Notes under the pieces: model-generated | The model's database searches: none | What the model saw: only the letters and a program-made list of their open reading frames with translations | Told to the model about the DNA's origin: nothing | Source of the DNA: Aphrophora alni | Lineage: Eukaryota; Arthropoda; Insecta; Hemiptera; Aphrophoridae | Direction: 5' to 3' | DNA: 64,000 nucleotides | NCBI GenBank assembly: GCA_963513935.1 | Contig: OY740767.1 | Span: 154,572,431-154,636,430 of the forward strand | Position numbers and translations under genes: made by a program | In this document: positions 48,004 through 60,568 of the stretch, one piece after another | Layout: every line of letters starts with the position of its first letter | Position numbering within the stretch: the first letter of the stretch is position 1

Positions 48004-51000
48004 ACTATTTAGAATAAAAAAACAGAGTATGAGCTTATCGGGCTCATTCTGGGGGTGAATTGAGTTGCTTACGACATTTTTGATAGAAGTTGAAGTTTTC
48101 ATGTTATCAAATAAAATCACATTTCGGGTTGAAGCATTGTATCGATATTTTGGTTATCATTACTGCTATTGAGAAAAACAAAGTATGAGCTTATCGGGCT
48201 CACCCTGGGGGTGACTTTTGTTACTTACGACATTTTTGATAGAAGTTGTAGTTTTCATGTTATCAAATAAAATCACATTTCGGGTTGAAGCATTATATCG
48301 ATATTTTGGTTATCATTACTGCTATTGAGAAAAACAAAGTATGAGCTTATCGGGCTCATTCTGGGGGTGACTTTTGTTACTTACGACATTTTTGATAGAA
48401 GTTGTAGTTTTCATGTTATTAACTAAAATCACATTTCGGGTTGAAGAATTTTATCGATATTTTGGTTATCATTACTGCTATTGAAATAAACAAAGTATGA
48501 GCTTATCGGGCTCATTCTGGGGGTGACTTTTGTTGCTTACGACATTTTTGATAGAAGTTGTAGTTTTCATGTTATCAAATAAAATCACATTTCGGGTAGA
48601 AGCATTGTATCGATATTTTGGTTATCATTACTGCTATTGAGAAAAACAAAGTATGAGCTTATCGGGCGCATTCTGGGGGTGACTTTTGTTGCTTATTACA
48701 TTTTTGAAAGAAGTTATAGTTTTCTTGTTATTAACTAAAATCACATTTCGGGTTGAAGCATTTTATCGATATTTTGGTTTTCATTACTGCTATTGAGCAA
48801 AACAAAGTACGAGCTTATCGGGCTCACCCTGGGGGTGACTTTTGTTACTTACGACATTTTTGATAGAAGTTGTAGTTTTCATGTTATTAACTAAAATCAC
48901 ATTTCGGGTTGAAGCATTTTATCGATATTTTGGTTATCATTACTGCTATTGAAATAAACAAAGTATGAGCTTATCGGGCTCATTCTGGGGGTGACTTTTG
49001 TCGCTTTTTATATTTCTGATAGAAGTTATAGTTATCATGTTATTAACTAAAATCACATTTCGGGTTGAAGCATTTTATTGATACTTTCGTTATCATTACT
49101 GCTATTGAGATAAACAAAGTATGAGCTTATCGGCCTCATCCTGGGGATGACTTTTGTTTCTTACGACATTTTTGATAGAAGTTGTAGTTTTCATGTTATT
49201 AACTAAAATCACATTTCGGGTTGAAGCAGTTTATCGATATTTTGGTTATCATTACTGCTATTGAGAAAAACAAAGTATGAGCTTATCGGCCTTACCCTGG
49301 GGTAGACTTTTGTTGCTTATTACATTTTTGATAGAAGTTATAGTTTTCATGTTATTAACTAAAATCACATTTCGGGTTGAAGCAGTTTATCGATATTTTG
49401 GTTATCATTACTGCTATTGAGAAAAACAAAGTATGAGCTTATCGGGCTCATTCTGGGGATGACTTTTGTTGCTTACGACATTTTTGATAGAAGTTGTAGT
49501 TTTCATGTTATCAAATAAAATCACATTTCGGGTTGATGCATTGTATCGATATTTTGGTTATCATTACTGATATTGAGAAAAACAAAGTATGAGCTTATCG
49601 GCCTTACCCTGGGGTAGACTTTTGTTGCTTATTACATTTTTGATAGAAGTTATAGTTTTCATGTTATTAACTAAAATCACATTTCGGGTTGAAGCAGTTT
49701 ATCGATATTTTGGTTATCATTACTGCTATTGAGAAAAACAAAGTATGAGCTTATCGGCCTTACCCTGGGGTAGACTTTTGTTGCTTATTACATTTTTGAT
49801 AGAAGTTATAGTTTTCATGTTATTAACTAAAATCACATTTCGGGTTGAAGCAGTTTATCGATATTTTGGTTATCATTACTGCTATTGAGAAAAACAAAGT
49901 ATGAGCTTATCGGGCTCATTCTGGGGATGACTTTTGTTGCTTACGACATTTTTGATAGAAGTTGTAGTTTTCATGTTATTAACTAAAATCACATTTCGGG
50001 TTGAAGCATTTTATCGATATTTTGGTTATCATTACTGATATTGAGAAAAACAAAGTATGAGCTTATCGGCCTCACCCTGGGGGTGACTTTTGTTGCTTAT
50101 TACATTTTTGATAGAAGTTATAGTTTTCATGTTATCAAATAAAATCACATTTCGGGTTGAACCATTGTTTCGATATTTTGGTTATCATTACTGCTGTTGA
50201 GAAAAACAAAGTATGAGCTTATCGGGCTCATTCTGGGGATGACTTTTGTTGTTAACGACATTTTTGATAGAAGTTGTAGTTTTCATGTTATCAAATAAAA
50301 TCACATTTCGGGTTGATGCATTGTATCGATATTTTGGTTATCATTACTGATATTGAGAAAAACAAAGTATGAGCTTATCGGCCTCACCCTGGGGGTGACT
50401 TTTGTTGCTTATTACATTTTTGATAGAAGTTATAGTTTTCATGTTATTAACTAAATTCACATTTCGGTTTGAAGCATTTTATTGATACTTACGTTATCAT
50501 TACTGCTATTTAGATAAACAAAGTATGAGCTTATCGGCCTCATCCTGGGGGTGACTTTTGTTTCTTACGACATTTTTGATAGAAGTTGTAGTTTTTATGT
50601 TATTAACTAAAATCACATTTCGGGTTGAAGCATTTTATCGATATTTTGGTTATCATTACTGCTATTGAGAAAAACAAAGTATGAGCTTATCTGCCTCACC
50701 CTGGGGTAGACTTTTGTTGCTTATTACATTTTTGATAGAAGTTATAGTTTTCATGTTATTAACTAAAATCACATTTCGGGTTGAACCATTGTTTCGATAT
50801 TTTGGTTATCATTACTGCCATTGAGAAAAACAAAGTATGAGCTTATCGGCCTCACCCTGGAGTAGACTTTTGTTACTTATTACATTTTTGATAGAAGTTA
50901 TAGTTTTCATGTTATTAACTAAAATCACATTTCGGGTTGAACCATTTTATCGATATTTTGGTTTTCATTACTGCTATTAAGAAAAACAAAGTATGAGCTT

Positions 51001-53930
51001 ATCGGGCGCATTCTGGGGGTGACTTTTGTTGCTTATTACATTTTTGAAAGAAGTTATAGTTTTCTTGTTATTAACTAAAATCACATTTCGGGTTGAAGCA
51101 TTTTATCGATATTTTGGTTTTCATTACTGCTATTGAGCAAAACAAAGTACGAGCTTATCGGGCTCACCCTGGGGGTGACTTTTGTTACTTACGACATTTT
51201 TGATAGAAGTTGTAGTTTTCATGTTATTAACTAAAATCACATTTCGGGTTTAACCATTGTTTCGATATTTTGGTTATCATTACTGCTATTGAAATAAACA
51301 AAGTATGAGCTTATCGGGCTCATTCTAGGGGTGACTTTTGTTACTTACGACATTTTTGATAGAAGTTATAGTTTTCATGTTATCAAATAAAATCACATTT
51401 CGGGTTGAACCATTGTTTCGATATTTTGGTTATCATAACTGCTGTTGAGAAAAACAAAGTATGAGCTTATCGGGCTCATTCTGGGGATGACTTTTGTTAC
51501 TTACGACATTTTTGATAGAAGTAATAGTTTTCATGTTATTAACTAAAATCACATTTCGGGTTGAAGCATTGTATCGATATTTTGGTTATCATTACTGCTA
51601 TTGAGAAAAACAAAGTATGAGCTTATCGGGCTCATTCTGGGGGTGACTTTTGTTACTTACGACATTTTTGATAGAAGTTGTAGTTTTCATGTTATTAACT
51701 AAAATCACATTTCGGGTTGAAGCATTTTATCGATATTTTGGTTATCATTACTGCTATTGAGAAAAACAAAGTATGAGCTTATCGGGCTCATTCTGGGGGT
51801 GACTTTTGTTACTTACGACATTTTTGATAGAAGTTATAGTTTTCATGTTATTAACTAAAATCACATTTCGGGTTGAAGCATTTTATCGATATTTTGGTTA
51901 TTATTACTGCTATTGAGAAAAACAAAGTATGAGCTTATCGGGCTCATTCTGGGGATGACTTTTGTTGCTTACGACATTTTTGATAGAAGTTGTAGTTTTC
52001 ATGTTATTAACTAAAATCACATTTCGGGTTGAAGCATTTTATCGATATTTTGGTTATCATTACTGCTATTGAAATAAACAAAGTATGAGCTTATCGGGCT
52101 CATTCTGGGGGTGACTTTTGTCGCTTTTTATATTTCTGATAGAAGTTATAGTTTTCATGTTATTAACTAAAATCACTAAACGGGTTGAACCATTGTTTCG
52201 ATATATTGGTTATCATTACTGCTATTGAGGAAAACAAAGTATGAGCTTATCGGGCTCACCCTGGAGGTGACTTTTGTTACTTACGACATTTTTGATAGAA
52301 GTTATAGTTTTCATGTTATTAACTAAAATCACATTTCGGGTTGAAGCATTTTATCGATATTTTGGTTATTATTACTGCTATTGAGAAAAACAAAAATGAG
52401 CTTATCGGGCTCATTCTGGGGATGACTTTTGTTGCTTACGACATTTTTGATAGAAGTTGTAGTTTTCATGTTATCAAATAAAATCACATTTCGGGTTGAA
52501 GCATTATATCGATATTTTGGTTATCATTACTGCTATTGAGAAAAACAAAAAATGAGCTTATGGGGCTCACCCTGGGGGTGACTTTTGTTACTTACGACAT
52601 TTTTGATAGAAGTTATAGTTTTCATGTTATTAACTAAAATCACATTTCGGGTTGAAGCATTTTATTGATACTTTCGTTATCATTACTGCTATTGAGATAA
52701 ACAAAGTATGAGCTTATCGGCCTCATCCTGGGGATGACTTTTGTTTCTTACGACATTTTTGATAGAAGTTGTAGTTTTCAAGTTATTAACTAAAATCACA
52801 TTTCGGGTTGAAGCATTTTATCGATATTTTGGTTTTCATTACTGCTATTGAGAAAAACAAAGTAAGAGCTTATCGGCCTCACGCTGGGGGTGACTTTTGT
52901 TACTTACGACATTTTTGATAGAAGTTGTAGTTTTCATGTTATTAACTAAAATCACATTTCGGGTTGAAGCATTTTATCGATATTTTGGTTTTCATTACTG
53001 CTATTGAGAAAAACAAAGTATGAGCTTATCGGCCTCACCCTGGGGGTGACTTTTGTTACTTACGACATTTTTGATAGAAGTTATAGTTTTCATGTTATTA
53101 ACTAAAATCACATTTCGGGTTGAAGCATTTTATTGATACTTTCGTTATCATTACTGCTATTGAGAAAAACAAAGTATGAGCTTATCGGGCTCATTCTGGG
53201 GGTGACTTTTGTTGCTTACGATATTTTTGATAGAAGTTGTAGTTTTCATGTTATCAAATAAAATCACATTTCGGGTTGAAGCATTTTATCGATATTTTGG
53301 TTATCATTACTGCTATTGATATAAACAAAGTATGAGCTTATCGGGCTCATTCTGGGGGTGACTTTTGTTGCTTATTACATTTTTGATAGAAGTTATAGTT
53401 TTTATGTTATTAACTAAAATCACATTTCGGGTTGAACCATTGTTTCGATATTTTGGTTATCATTACTGCTGTTGAGAAAAACAAAGTATGAGCTTATCGG
53501 GCGCATTCTGGGCTTGACTTTTGTTGCTTATTACATTTTTGAAAGAAGTTATAGTTTTCATGTTATTAACTAAAATCACATTTCGGGTTGAAGCATTGTA
53601 TCGATATTTTGGTTATCATTACTGATATTGAGAAAAACAAAGTATGAGCTTATCGGGCTCATTCTGTGGGTGACTTTTGTTGCTTATTATATTTCTGTTA
53701 GAAGTTATAGTTTTCATGTTATTAACTAAAATCACATTTCGGGTTGAAGCATTTTATCGATATTTTGGTTATCATTACTGATATTGAGAAAAACAAAGTA
53801 TGAGCTTATCGGGCTCATTCTGGGGGTGACTTTGGTTGCTTATTATATTTTTGATAGAAGTTATTAACTAAAACTGTTAATAACATTTGTTTCAAGTTAA
53901 CTAAAAACACATTTTGGGTTATTTAGAATA
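48004..53930. repeat. 156-bp satellite array, about 38 units
   Basis: The phrase acaaagtatgagcttatcgg recurs with a 156-bp spacing (unit anchors at 48023, 48179, 48335, 48491 and onwards to 53794). The span equals 37 periods to within one base, so indels are rare; 'caaaaatgagc' near 52392 is one. Units fall into variant classes: gggctcattctgg, ggcctcaccctgg, ggccttaccctgg and gggcgcattctgg. Both edges are degenerate. No ORF is sustained. The unit length is typical of arthropod satellite DNA, here as an interstitial block downstream of Hey. Confidence 0.97.
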
Positions 53931-54374
53931 GAGAAAATTATGTTATTGCTAAAAATCGATGTCGAGATAACCTTTTTGGAATGTCTGTCTGTTTTACTTT
54001 CGTAGATTAATTTTACAAAAATTTGGTATATGGGCGTAGTTTAGCCCTACTTTGAACTTTTTGTCTTCATTTTCTTGACAACTCCATCAGATAATAAATT
54101 ATAAATAAGATTTTATCAAATATTGACCAAGTGTATCGTCTAAGGACCACAAACCAAAACGTCGCCATCACTCTCGAAAATTCGAGATTTACAGGTACAA
54201 AAACCCCTATTAAACGGGGGCTGTTATTAAATACACAATTTACCCGAATCCGGTATATCGATTTCATTAAAAATTTATTGAAATATGAAGATTATTAAGA
54301 TTAATGAGCCACCATGTGTGCGAATTAACCATTGCCATTACAAACTTGATAGATAATGGTTTAGGTTTACATAA

Positions 54375-54475
54375 ATATTTTTTTGTGTGACTGAGATTCT
54401 TTGACAAAGAGTCTTATTTGTTAGTATTTCGATTGTGTGTGAGACAGATGTTTGTGCAATGTTTTTGGAACTTTT
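54375..54475 (+). repeat. Dispersed repeat family B, 3' part
   Basis: 'gtgtgagacagatgtttgtg' followed by 'caatgttttt' matches the 3' end of family B copies at 4120 and 33945. Confidence 0.35.
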
Positions 54476-56099
54476 ATTACTTTTACTTCTACACTAAAAT
54501 AATAATTCATAACAAATTGTCTGGGTTTTACCATTAATTAAACATTACCATTGGGGTTTAATCATCATTTTTTAAATAGATCCAACAAACAAAGAGTTAT
54601 TAATGGGAAATTCTTTCACTCTGGACGCCAAATAACTTTTATCTAAAATATTTTTTTCAAAGATTTCATTATTTTAGGGGGAAAAAGCGGGGACCAACAC
54701 CTGTCAAATCTCCATTGAGGAGGGAGGGCCAACCTGTAGACGAAGCGGAATTATTGTTGAACAAAAACATAGATTTGATTAGTGGTTGCAAGGATGACCA
54801 CAAACAGGTTAAGTTAGGTTGTTATACACTAAATCAGACAATATAACAATAATGTATATCGTCCCCAGCTTGGTTTCTATTTGTTCTGGAAATCCCTTAA
54901 TTCCCCTCTAATGACTAATGAGTTTTCTATCGGCCTTCGCTCCGCCAAACGCAAAATTAGCTGGATTACTCTCATCAAAATTTGTGTCGGATGGCCCTCT
55001 CTTCTACACTCCAGTATTTTATATATTCACTTGTCTCAATTTAAACATCTTTAGAGATCAGAAAGATAAAACCCTTTTCGGAGGGGGGGGGGCTTTATTT
55101 TGACTTAACTTAAGATGAAATTTAAATCAAATTGCGATTTTAACCTCATTTATAAAAACCTACTCTAGTAGGAGCATGGTAGTAGCACTTCGATCATCTA
55201 TAAAATTTCGATTCACTCCTTCCTATCCATGACCCCTTCCTCCCAATCAACAGACCTGTTACGATAAAGGATTAGACAATGAGCGGAAGTGACGCGTGGC
55301 GTTACGATGTCGAACTGTGATGGATCACTGTGATCACAAATCACCGGATAGTTTGGAAAACTAACAATTGTTACAATTATATAAGCATTGTGTACGATTT
55401 GCAAGTCATAGAGTACCGTATGGCCCAAGTAGAATACTCCAATCTGTTGATAACCTTAGCTTGGGTAAAATAAGGAAATAAATATTGGCAGGTACAGTAG
55501 TTTAAATATATCTCTGCTAACGGTACAGAAAGAGTTGAACCTTCCTTTTGTATAAAATATCTGCTATTAAAAGGGGAAACAGTTTTGTTTCAATAACTTA
55601 ATTAATAGAGTATATTATTATTTACTTATAAGTTATATGAATGAATATCTTGTAGGACCTGTCCAAAGTAATTACTGCATTAGATTATCTAACACTATTA
55701 ATAATTAATTACAGATGGGACTTGTACACATTCTTTGAGTGGGTTCCTTTATTTTAATTACGACTTTAGGCGTGTTAATTATATTGAAGATGACAGTATA
55801 TTTTGGTGTTACGTTAATAATAATACAGGTTTTGTTAAACATGTGTAAATTGATTTTTAGTCATTTCCAATTAATATTTTGAAATATAAATAGTTTTGAT
55901 GACTGACTAGCTTCTAATTTAAAACTAAAAATTTAAATCAATTTTTAATATTACAAAAAACACTTTCACTACCACCCAAAAGCCTGGACAACGATACAGA
56001 CATCTCCCTCCCCCTTTTTTTCTGAGCGGATTCATTATTATCCTGAATTTCAATAATGTATAATTTTTCCCCGAATACAGTGTGAGTATAGACGTAGGA

Positions 56100-56185
56100 A
56101 ACCCTAGCTACATGTACACACGTTGTATCTGGTCAGATCACTCTTGCTATTCAATAAGCAAGACAAACCTACAGGTCTTTTGTAT
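56100..56185 (+). repeat. Dispersed repeat family A, decayed copy
   Basis: 'ccctagctacatgtacaca', 'ggtcagatca' and 'caggtcttttgtatttatt' follow the family order with strong divergence and an internal deletion. Confidence 0.4.
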
Positions 56186-56924
56186 TTATTAGTATATAAA
56201 TATTAGTCGTAACTTAATACAATATAAAGATGAAAGACACGACAGCTTGCAATCTTTAAACTGTTCCGTCTTGTTTTGTCTCTTTGTAATTAATTGGCGG
56301 CGATATCTATATTCACTTTAGTGAGTATGTGCTTGGCAATCCCGCGAAAGCCAAGCCGGATATAAACTCGCTTTCAGGTTAACTCTTGTTCTAACGCGAT
56401 GGTGACAGAGAGTTATAATGTGTGTCTGTTCGTAGTCTTCTGGAAGGTTTTTAATATACCTCCGGGTGACATTAAGTCAGAATAGAAAAACAAGTTGGGG
56501 GTGTTATAATGATACTAACCCACCCTCTAAATGTAATCACCAAAAGTTGGACCATGTAGGAAATGTCCAACAATTGATAGATCAAGAGGTTAAGTTTGTA
56601 CAAATAGTATAAAACACTCGTAATTGTATATATCACTACTTCCTTGACCTCCTACCTGGGTATATATTAAACACTTACAAAAGTTTTGCTCTAGTGTAAG
56701 TCTCTAAGGACTCAAACAAAACGTATTTATTTCCACCTCTCCAAAAACGTCGGTTATTGAGTCTGTCATAAGATACGTAATTTCTCAAAATCGGCTCAAC
56801 CTATTTCGTTACATTTTAGTGAAATATGTAGATAATAATACATTTTCTTTATAATATCCCCCAAACCCGTGTACAGCATAGCAAAACAATTAAAGGTTCA
56901 GACTTGATGACGTGTTTATTCCAC

Positions 56925-57065
56925 AATGAAGCAAGTTTATATATAATAAGACTGCGTCATTGTAGATTTACACTTTTTGATTGACAACTACCGAAATGCC
57001 ATTTTTGGTGACGATTAGTTTTTGTTCGTTCATTAGGTTTTGGAGAGGATTAAATGAAAATTTTG
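56925..57065 (+). repeat. Dispersed repeat family B, well-preserved copy
   Basis: 'gaagcaagtttatatat', 'ctttttgattgacaactacc', 'ccatttttggtgacgatta' and 'gttcgttcattaggttttgg'. Confidence 0.6.
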
Positions 57066-58377
57066 TTTTAATTAAAATGACGCACTCTATATTTTACAGT
57101 AGCAGTTTAGCAACAATATTGTCTCCGCTATAAAGTCATGAAGTTATGACAGTTGTAGAGTATTATCACATAGTAACTGTCCAGAGCACAGATTGCATTC
57201 ACAACCTAATCTATGATAAATCAATGACTCGTGTCAAAGTACAATTGAATTGATTGAATGCAGATGCGATGGTCAAGAGTCAAGAAGGGGGAGTGAGGCC
57301 GAACCACTGGACACTGGTCAATGTTTTCCTTTGGGATTGTGCAATCTGTTGTACAAACTTTGACTAATTGACACAATCTAGTTTTGTTTGTTTTAAATTC
57401 GAACGTGACGGAAGATGGTAAGCTAACACTTAGTTTGGGCAGCACGTATCAAACATACCGGATGTGCAAAATAAATATTTGCAATTATACAATGCCAATT
57501 TCTCTGAAAGTTGAGGATCCACGTATTTTACTATTTCAAATATGATATTCGAGTACTGCAGGAACTGTCCAGTTTGGCAAACTTACGGTGTTCCACGTGA
57601 CTCAATCAAGTGTTCATAAAATGTTTGCTCAAAAGAAATTAAAAACTAGATATAAATAAATGTCCTAAAACGCTTCCTATTCCGTCTGTCCTACAAACGA
57701 ATAGAGATAAAACAATTTAATACCATTAATTTGAAAGTTGTTTTTACACAAATTGGGTCATTTTTCACGTTGTGATTTTAAAATAGTATCCATTTATTAT
57801 GACTTTTGTTGCACCTTAATTAAACTATAAAAATGTTCAATAATTATCATTTTCAAACCGTTAAGTTAAAAATTATAAGATTTTTTTTTATAAAAAAGTT
57901 TACGTTTAAAAATTTAATTTGTATACAACAAATTAAAGGAGGTTCAATTTATATAAATTAAACTTTTTTTACGATTTTAAAATTCTTTCTATTCTTTATT
58001 AAGAATTTCGTCACAGATTGGACATTCCAATTTAATTAAACACCTAAAAATTAAGATTACACCAATGTCAGTTATTTGAACAGCTGATTTCAACTTAAGA
58101 GTTTATGTTTAGTTTGTTATACGGTATTAGAGAGTTATTCAATTCACAGCACATCGATACTAAAATAAAAACACCAGATTGCCACAAAACTACCCCTTGT
58201 TACTGAAATAAATAGGGATGAATACAATTATTATTATTATTATGGTTATTTAATTTCGTTAGGATTACATAAAAGCTTTTTAATATAAATAAGTGTATTC
58301 GTATGTGGCAGTGAATAGCGAAACCCAATGACTCGTAACAACGTAAGATCCACTGAGGACTGAGGGTGGGGTGAGTG

Positions 58378-58475
58378 CCACGCGAGATAATCGATGCAGC
58401 TGACTAGTGTGTGAAACCACCCACCACTGCAATTCCCACGTAAAGGGTTACTTACACCAGGTGTCGTCTATGCTA
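58378..58475. promoter_or_regulatory. Cluster of CACGCG, E-box and Su(H) sites
   Basis: CACGCG at 58379-58384, GCAGCTG near 58396, the Su(H) consensus TTCCCACG at 58433-58440 and CAGGTG near 58458 lie within 90 bp in a locally GC-richer segment. The combination of E-boxes and Su(H) sites recalls Notch/proneural enhancers. It lies 17 kb downstream of Hey. Tentative. Confidence 0.25.
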
Positions 58476-59264
58476 GGTCACTTTTACATGATTTTACACA
58501 ATTATATAGGCTGTGTGTGACAGTTTAAATATTTGCTTTCTCAGAGAGAGAAAGTGCTGTGATGGGAACAATCGATTGCTTTTGTAGTGCGCTACAGACA
58601 GAGCAGGTGATCAGATCCGAATTTATGAGTAAAGTAACCAAAATTTTATCTTTCAAAAATGGGATATTTTGAGCGGGGGGGAGTAAATTCTTAGTTGTTA
58701 TATTATTAGTCATATAAGTTATAAATAACTATATCATTATTAATGAATAACCTGTAATATGAAACACGTAAATTATAACTCGAGAACCGCTCTTCCGATT
58801 TTCATACAATTTTTTAATTTGTTTTCCTATTTCGATACGTTATCTGGTTCTATGTTTGATTAATATTTGTTGAATAGTAATATTTTAACATTCTCATATT
58901 ACATTGTTCATATTAGCATTGTTCAATTAGCATTGTTCATATTACTTATCTAGTTTATTGAAACATTTTTGTACATGTGTAAATAAAGTTGACATTTTCC
59001 GGTTAAATCTCCACAAAAAGTTATAACATGGTCAAGCGCTAAAATTTTGAGAGAGGAAACAGAAAGTTAATAACTTTGATAAAACCGTTAAGTATCAACA
59101 CCTTTGGCACATCCTGTTTATCTAGCTGAACAATGTAGGTAATGGTTTAAATTCTGTGACTTGTGGTTTTTCATTCCTTGAATCCTTTATTAAATTACTA
59201 GTTATAACAATATGTGTCTGTGAAAGTAATACATAACCAAAATTGCGTATCAATGACAAATGTG

Positions 59265-59600
59265 GTGAAGATTTGAATGCTAATTGGAACTCAAAATATT
59301 TTATTAATCAGTACAATAGTTTCCGAGTTATAAACCTTTTTTTTATGCTGAAAAGTAGGAAATCGAGACTTTCCGATTTATTTTTAGAATTTTCTTTACT
59401 GTTTCAGGTACAATAATATTATGTCAGATATAAAGTGCTGTATGATTTGAATGCTAATTGGAACTCAAAAATTTTTTTAAATCGGTACAATAGTTTCCGA
59501 GTTGTAAACCATTGTTATTGCAGTTAAAAAATATGAAATCCAACTTTTCGATATATTTTACCAGTTTTCTTAAATTTTGTTAGTATGACATGCATTAAAT
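59265..59600 (+). repeat. Two-copy tandem duplication, about 174 bp
   Basis: 'gatttgaatgctaattgga' starts at 59270 and 59444, and 'caatagtttccgagtt' follows in both. The copies are diverged, so the duplication is old. No coding content. Confidence 0.8.
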
Positions 59601-59879
59601 AACCAAACTAATGAAAACACAATTTTCCACTAAAAAACACTTCTTTGTGCGACACAAATACAAGAGGACATTTCAATGACTTCAGTTGCTGCTACATTAC
59701 ACACAAATCCTACTGAAAACAAGCTGACTTTATTAGAGATCTGCGCCTACAAAGCACGATGATGCAACTTAAACATCTGATGTGTAAGAGGGATATAGAA
59801 GGCGAACACATAGCACGACACGAGTACATACGTTTTTAATCTTTCATCTTCTTATATTATACAAATAGTTTGTACAAAT

Positions 59880-60060
59880 AAACTACGCAAAAACATTGCA
59901 CAAACTTTTTCACATCATCTCCACAAACGAACCAAAAGTAATCGTCACAAACAATGAAGAAAGTGAAAATGAAATATGGAAGAAGGTTGTGTCTGAAACA
60001 CGCCCTTATTGTGATTAAAACCGAGATTTTTTATGACGGATGTAAAGGTTAATTTTTTGT
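59880..60060 (-). repeat. Dispersed repeat family B, inverted copy
   Basis: The reverse complement of 'aaacattgcacaaac', 'catctccacaaacgaacc' and 'aaagtaatcgtcac' matches the 3' half of the copy at 56925-57065. Confidence 0.5.
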
Positions 60061-60184
60061 TTGTTATTATTTCTAAACATTAATATTGTTACATTTGTAT
60101 AAGGAAAAGTGGTTAAATCGACATTTCACTAATATTTAAACAGCCCCATGATTGTTTAAAAAAAAAACATTTATCGTTAATTAA

Positions 60185-60330
60185 CTCTCAATCCTTATAG
60201 AAACTATACATACACAAAATTTGATTGAAATCGCCAAAGCCGATTTTGTTTTTTCGAATGGTAGTTATCCCAGAATTTTGAGTTATCAAAAATATTTGAA
60301 AACTCAACATCGATTTTTTAATCAGGTAAC
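60185..60330 (+). repeat. Dispersed repeat family C, copy
   Basis: 'caaaatttgattgaaatcg', 'cagaattttgagttatca' and 'caacatcgatttttt' parallel 24520-24720. Confidence 0.45.
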
Positions 60331-60439
60331 TTTAACCTATTCTAGAGATCTTAAGGCGTGCGAAATAGACATTTTGTAGCAAAGACCATAAAGGAAAATA
60401 ATTTTCTTAAATATCTCAGTGACTACGGGGTTAGCTACC

Positions 60440-60550
60440 ACGCCTCTCTTAACCAAAATATTAGGGTATTCAAGGGCTATAGAAGTCTTTATTTTATGTT
60501 ACTTTTTTATAAGGCTATGATGACCGAAGGTTCTACTGGCGAGATCGAAG
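60440..60550 (+). repeat. Dispersed repeat family A, 3' part
   Basis: 'tattcaagggctatagaag', 'tctttattttatgtta', 'tataaggctatgatgaccg' match the 3' half of family A. Confidence 0.5.
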
Positions 60551-60568
60551 ATCTTCGTTATAAACATA

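Larger units (their letters stand above)
53931..60568. other. Intergenic, no gene recognised
   Basis: AT-rich with family B copies (54375-54475, 56925-57065, 59880-60060), family A fragments (56100-56185, 60440-60550), family C near 56770-56830 and 60185-60330, a G-run at 55082, a regulatory-looking cluster at 58378-58475 and a 174-bp duplication at 59265-59600. Short ORFs (for example 55213-55428 - and 57221-57445 -) show no recognisable protein. Confidence 0.5.
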
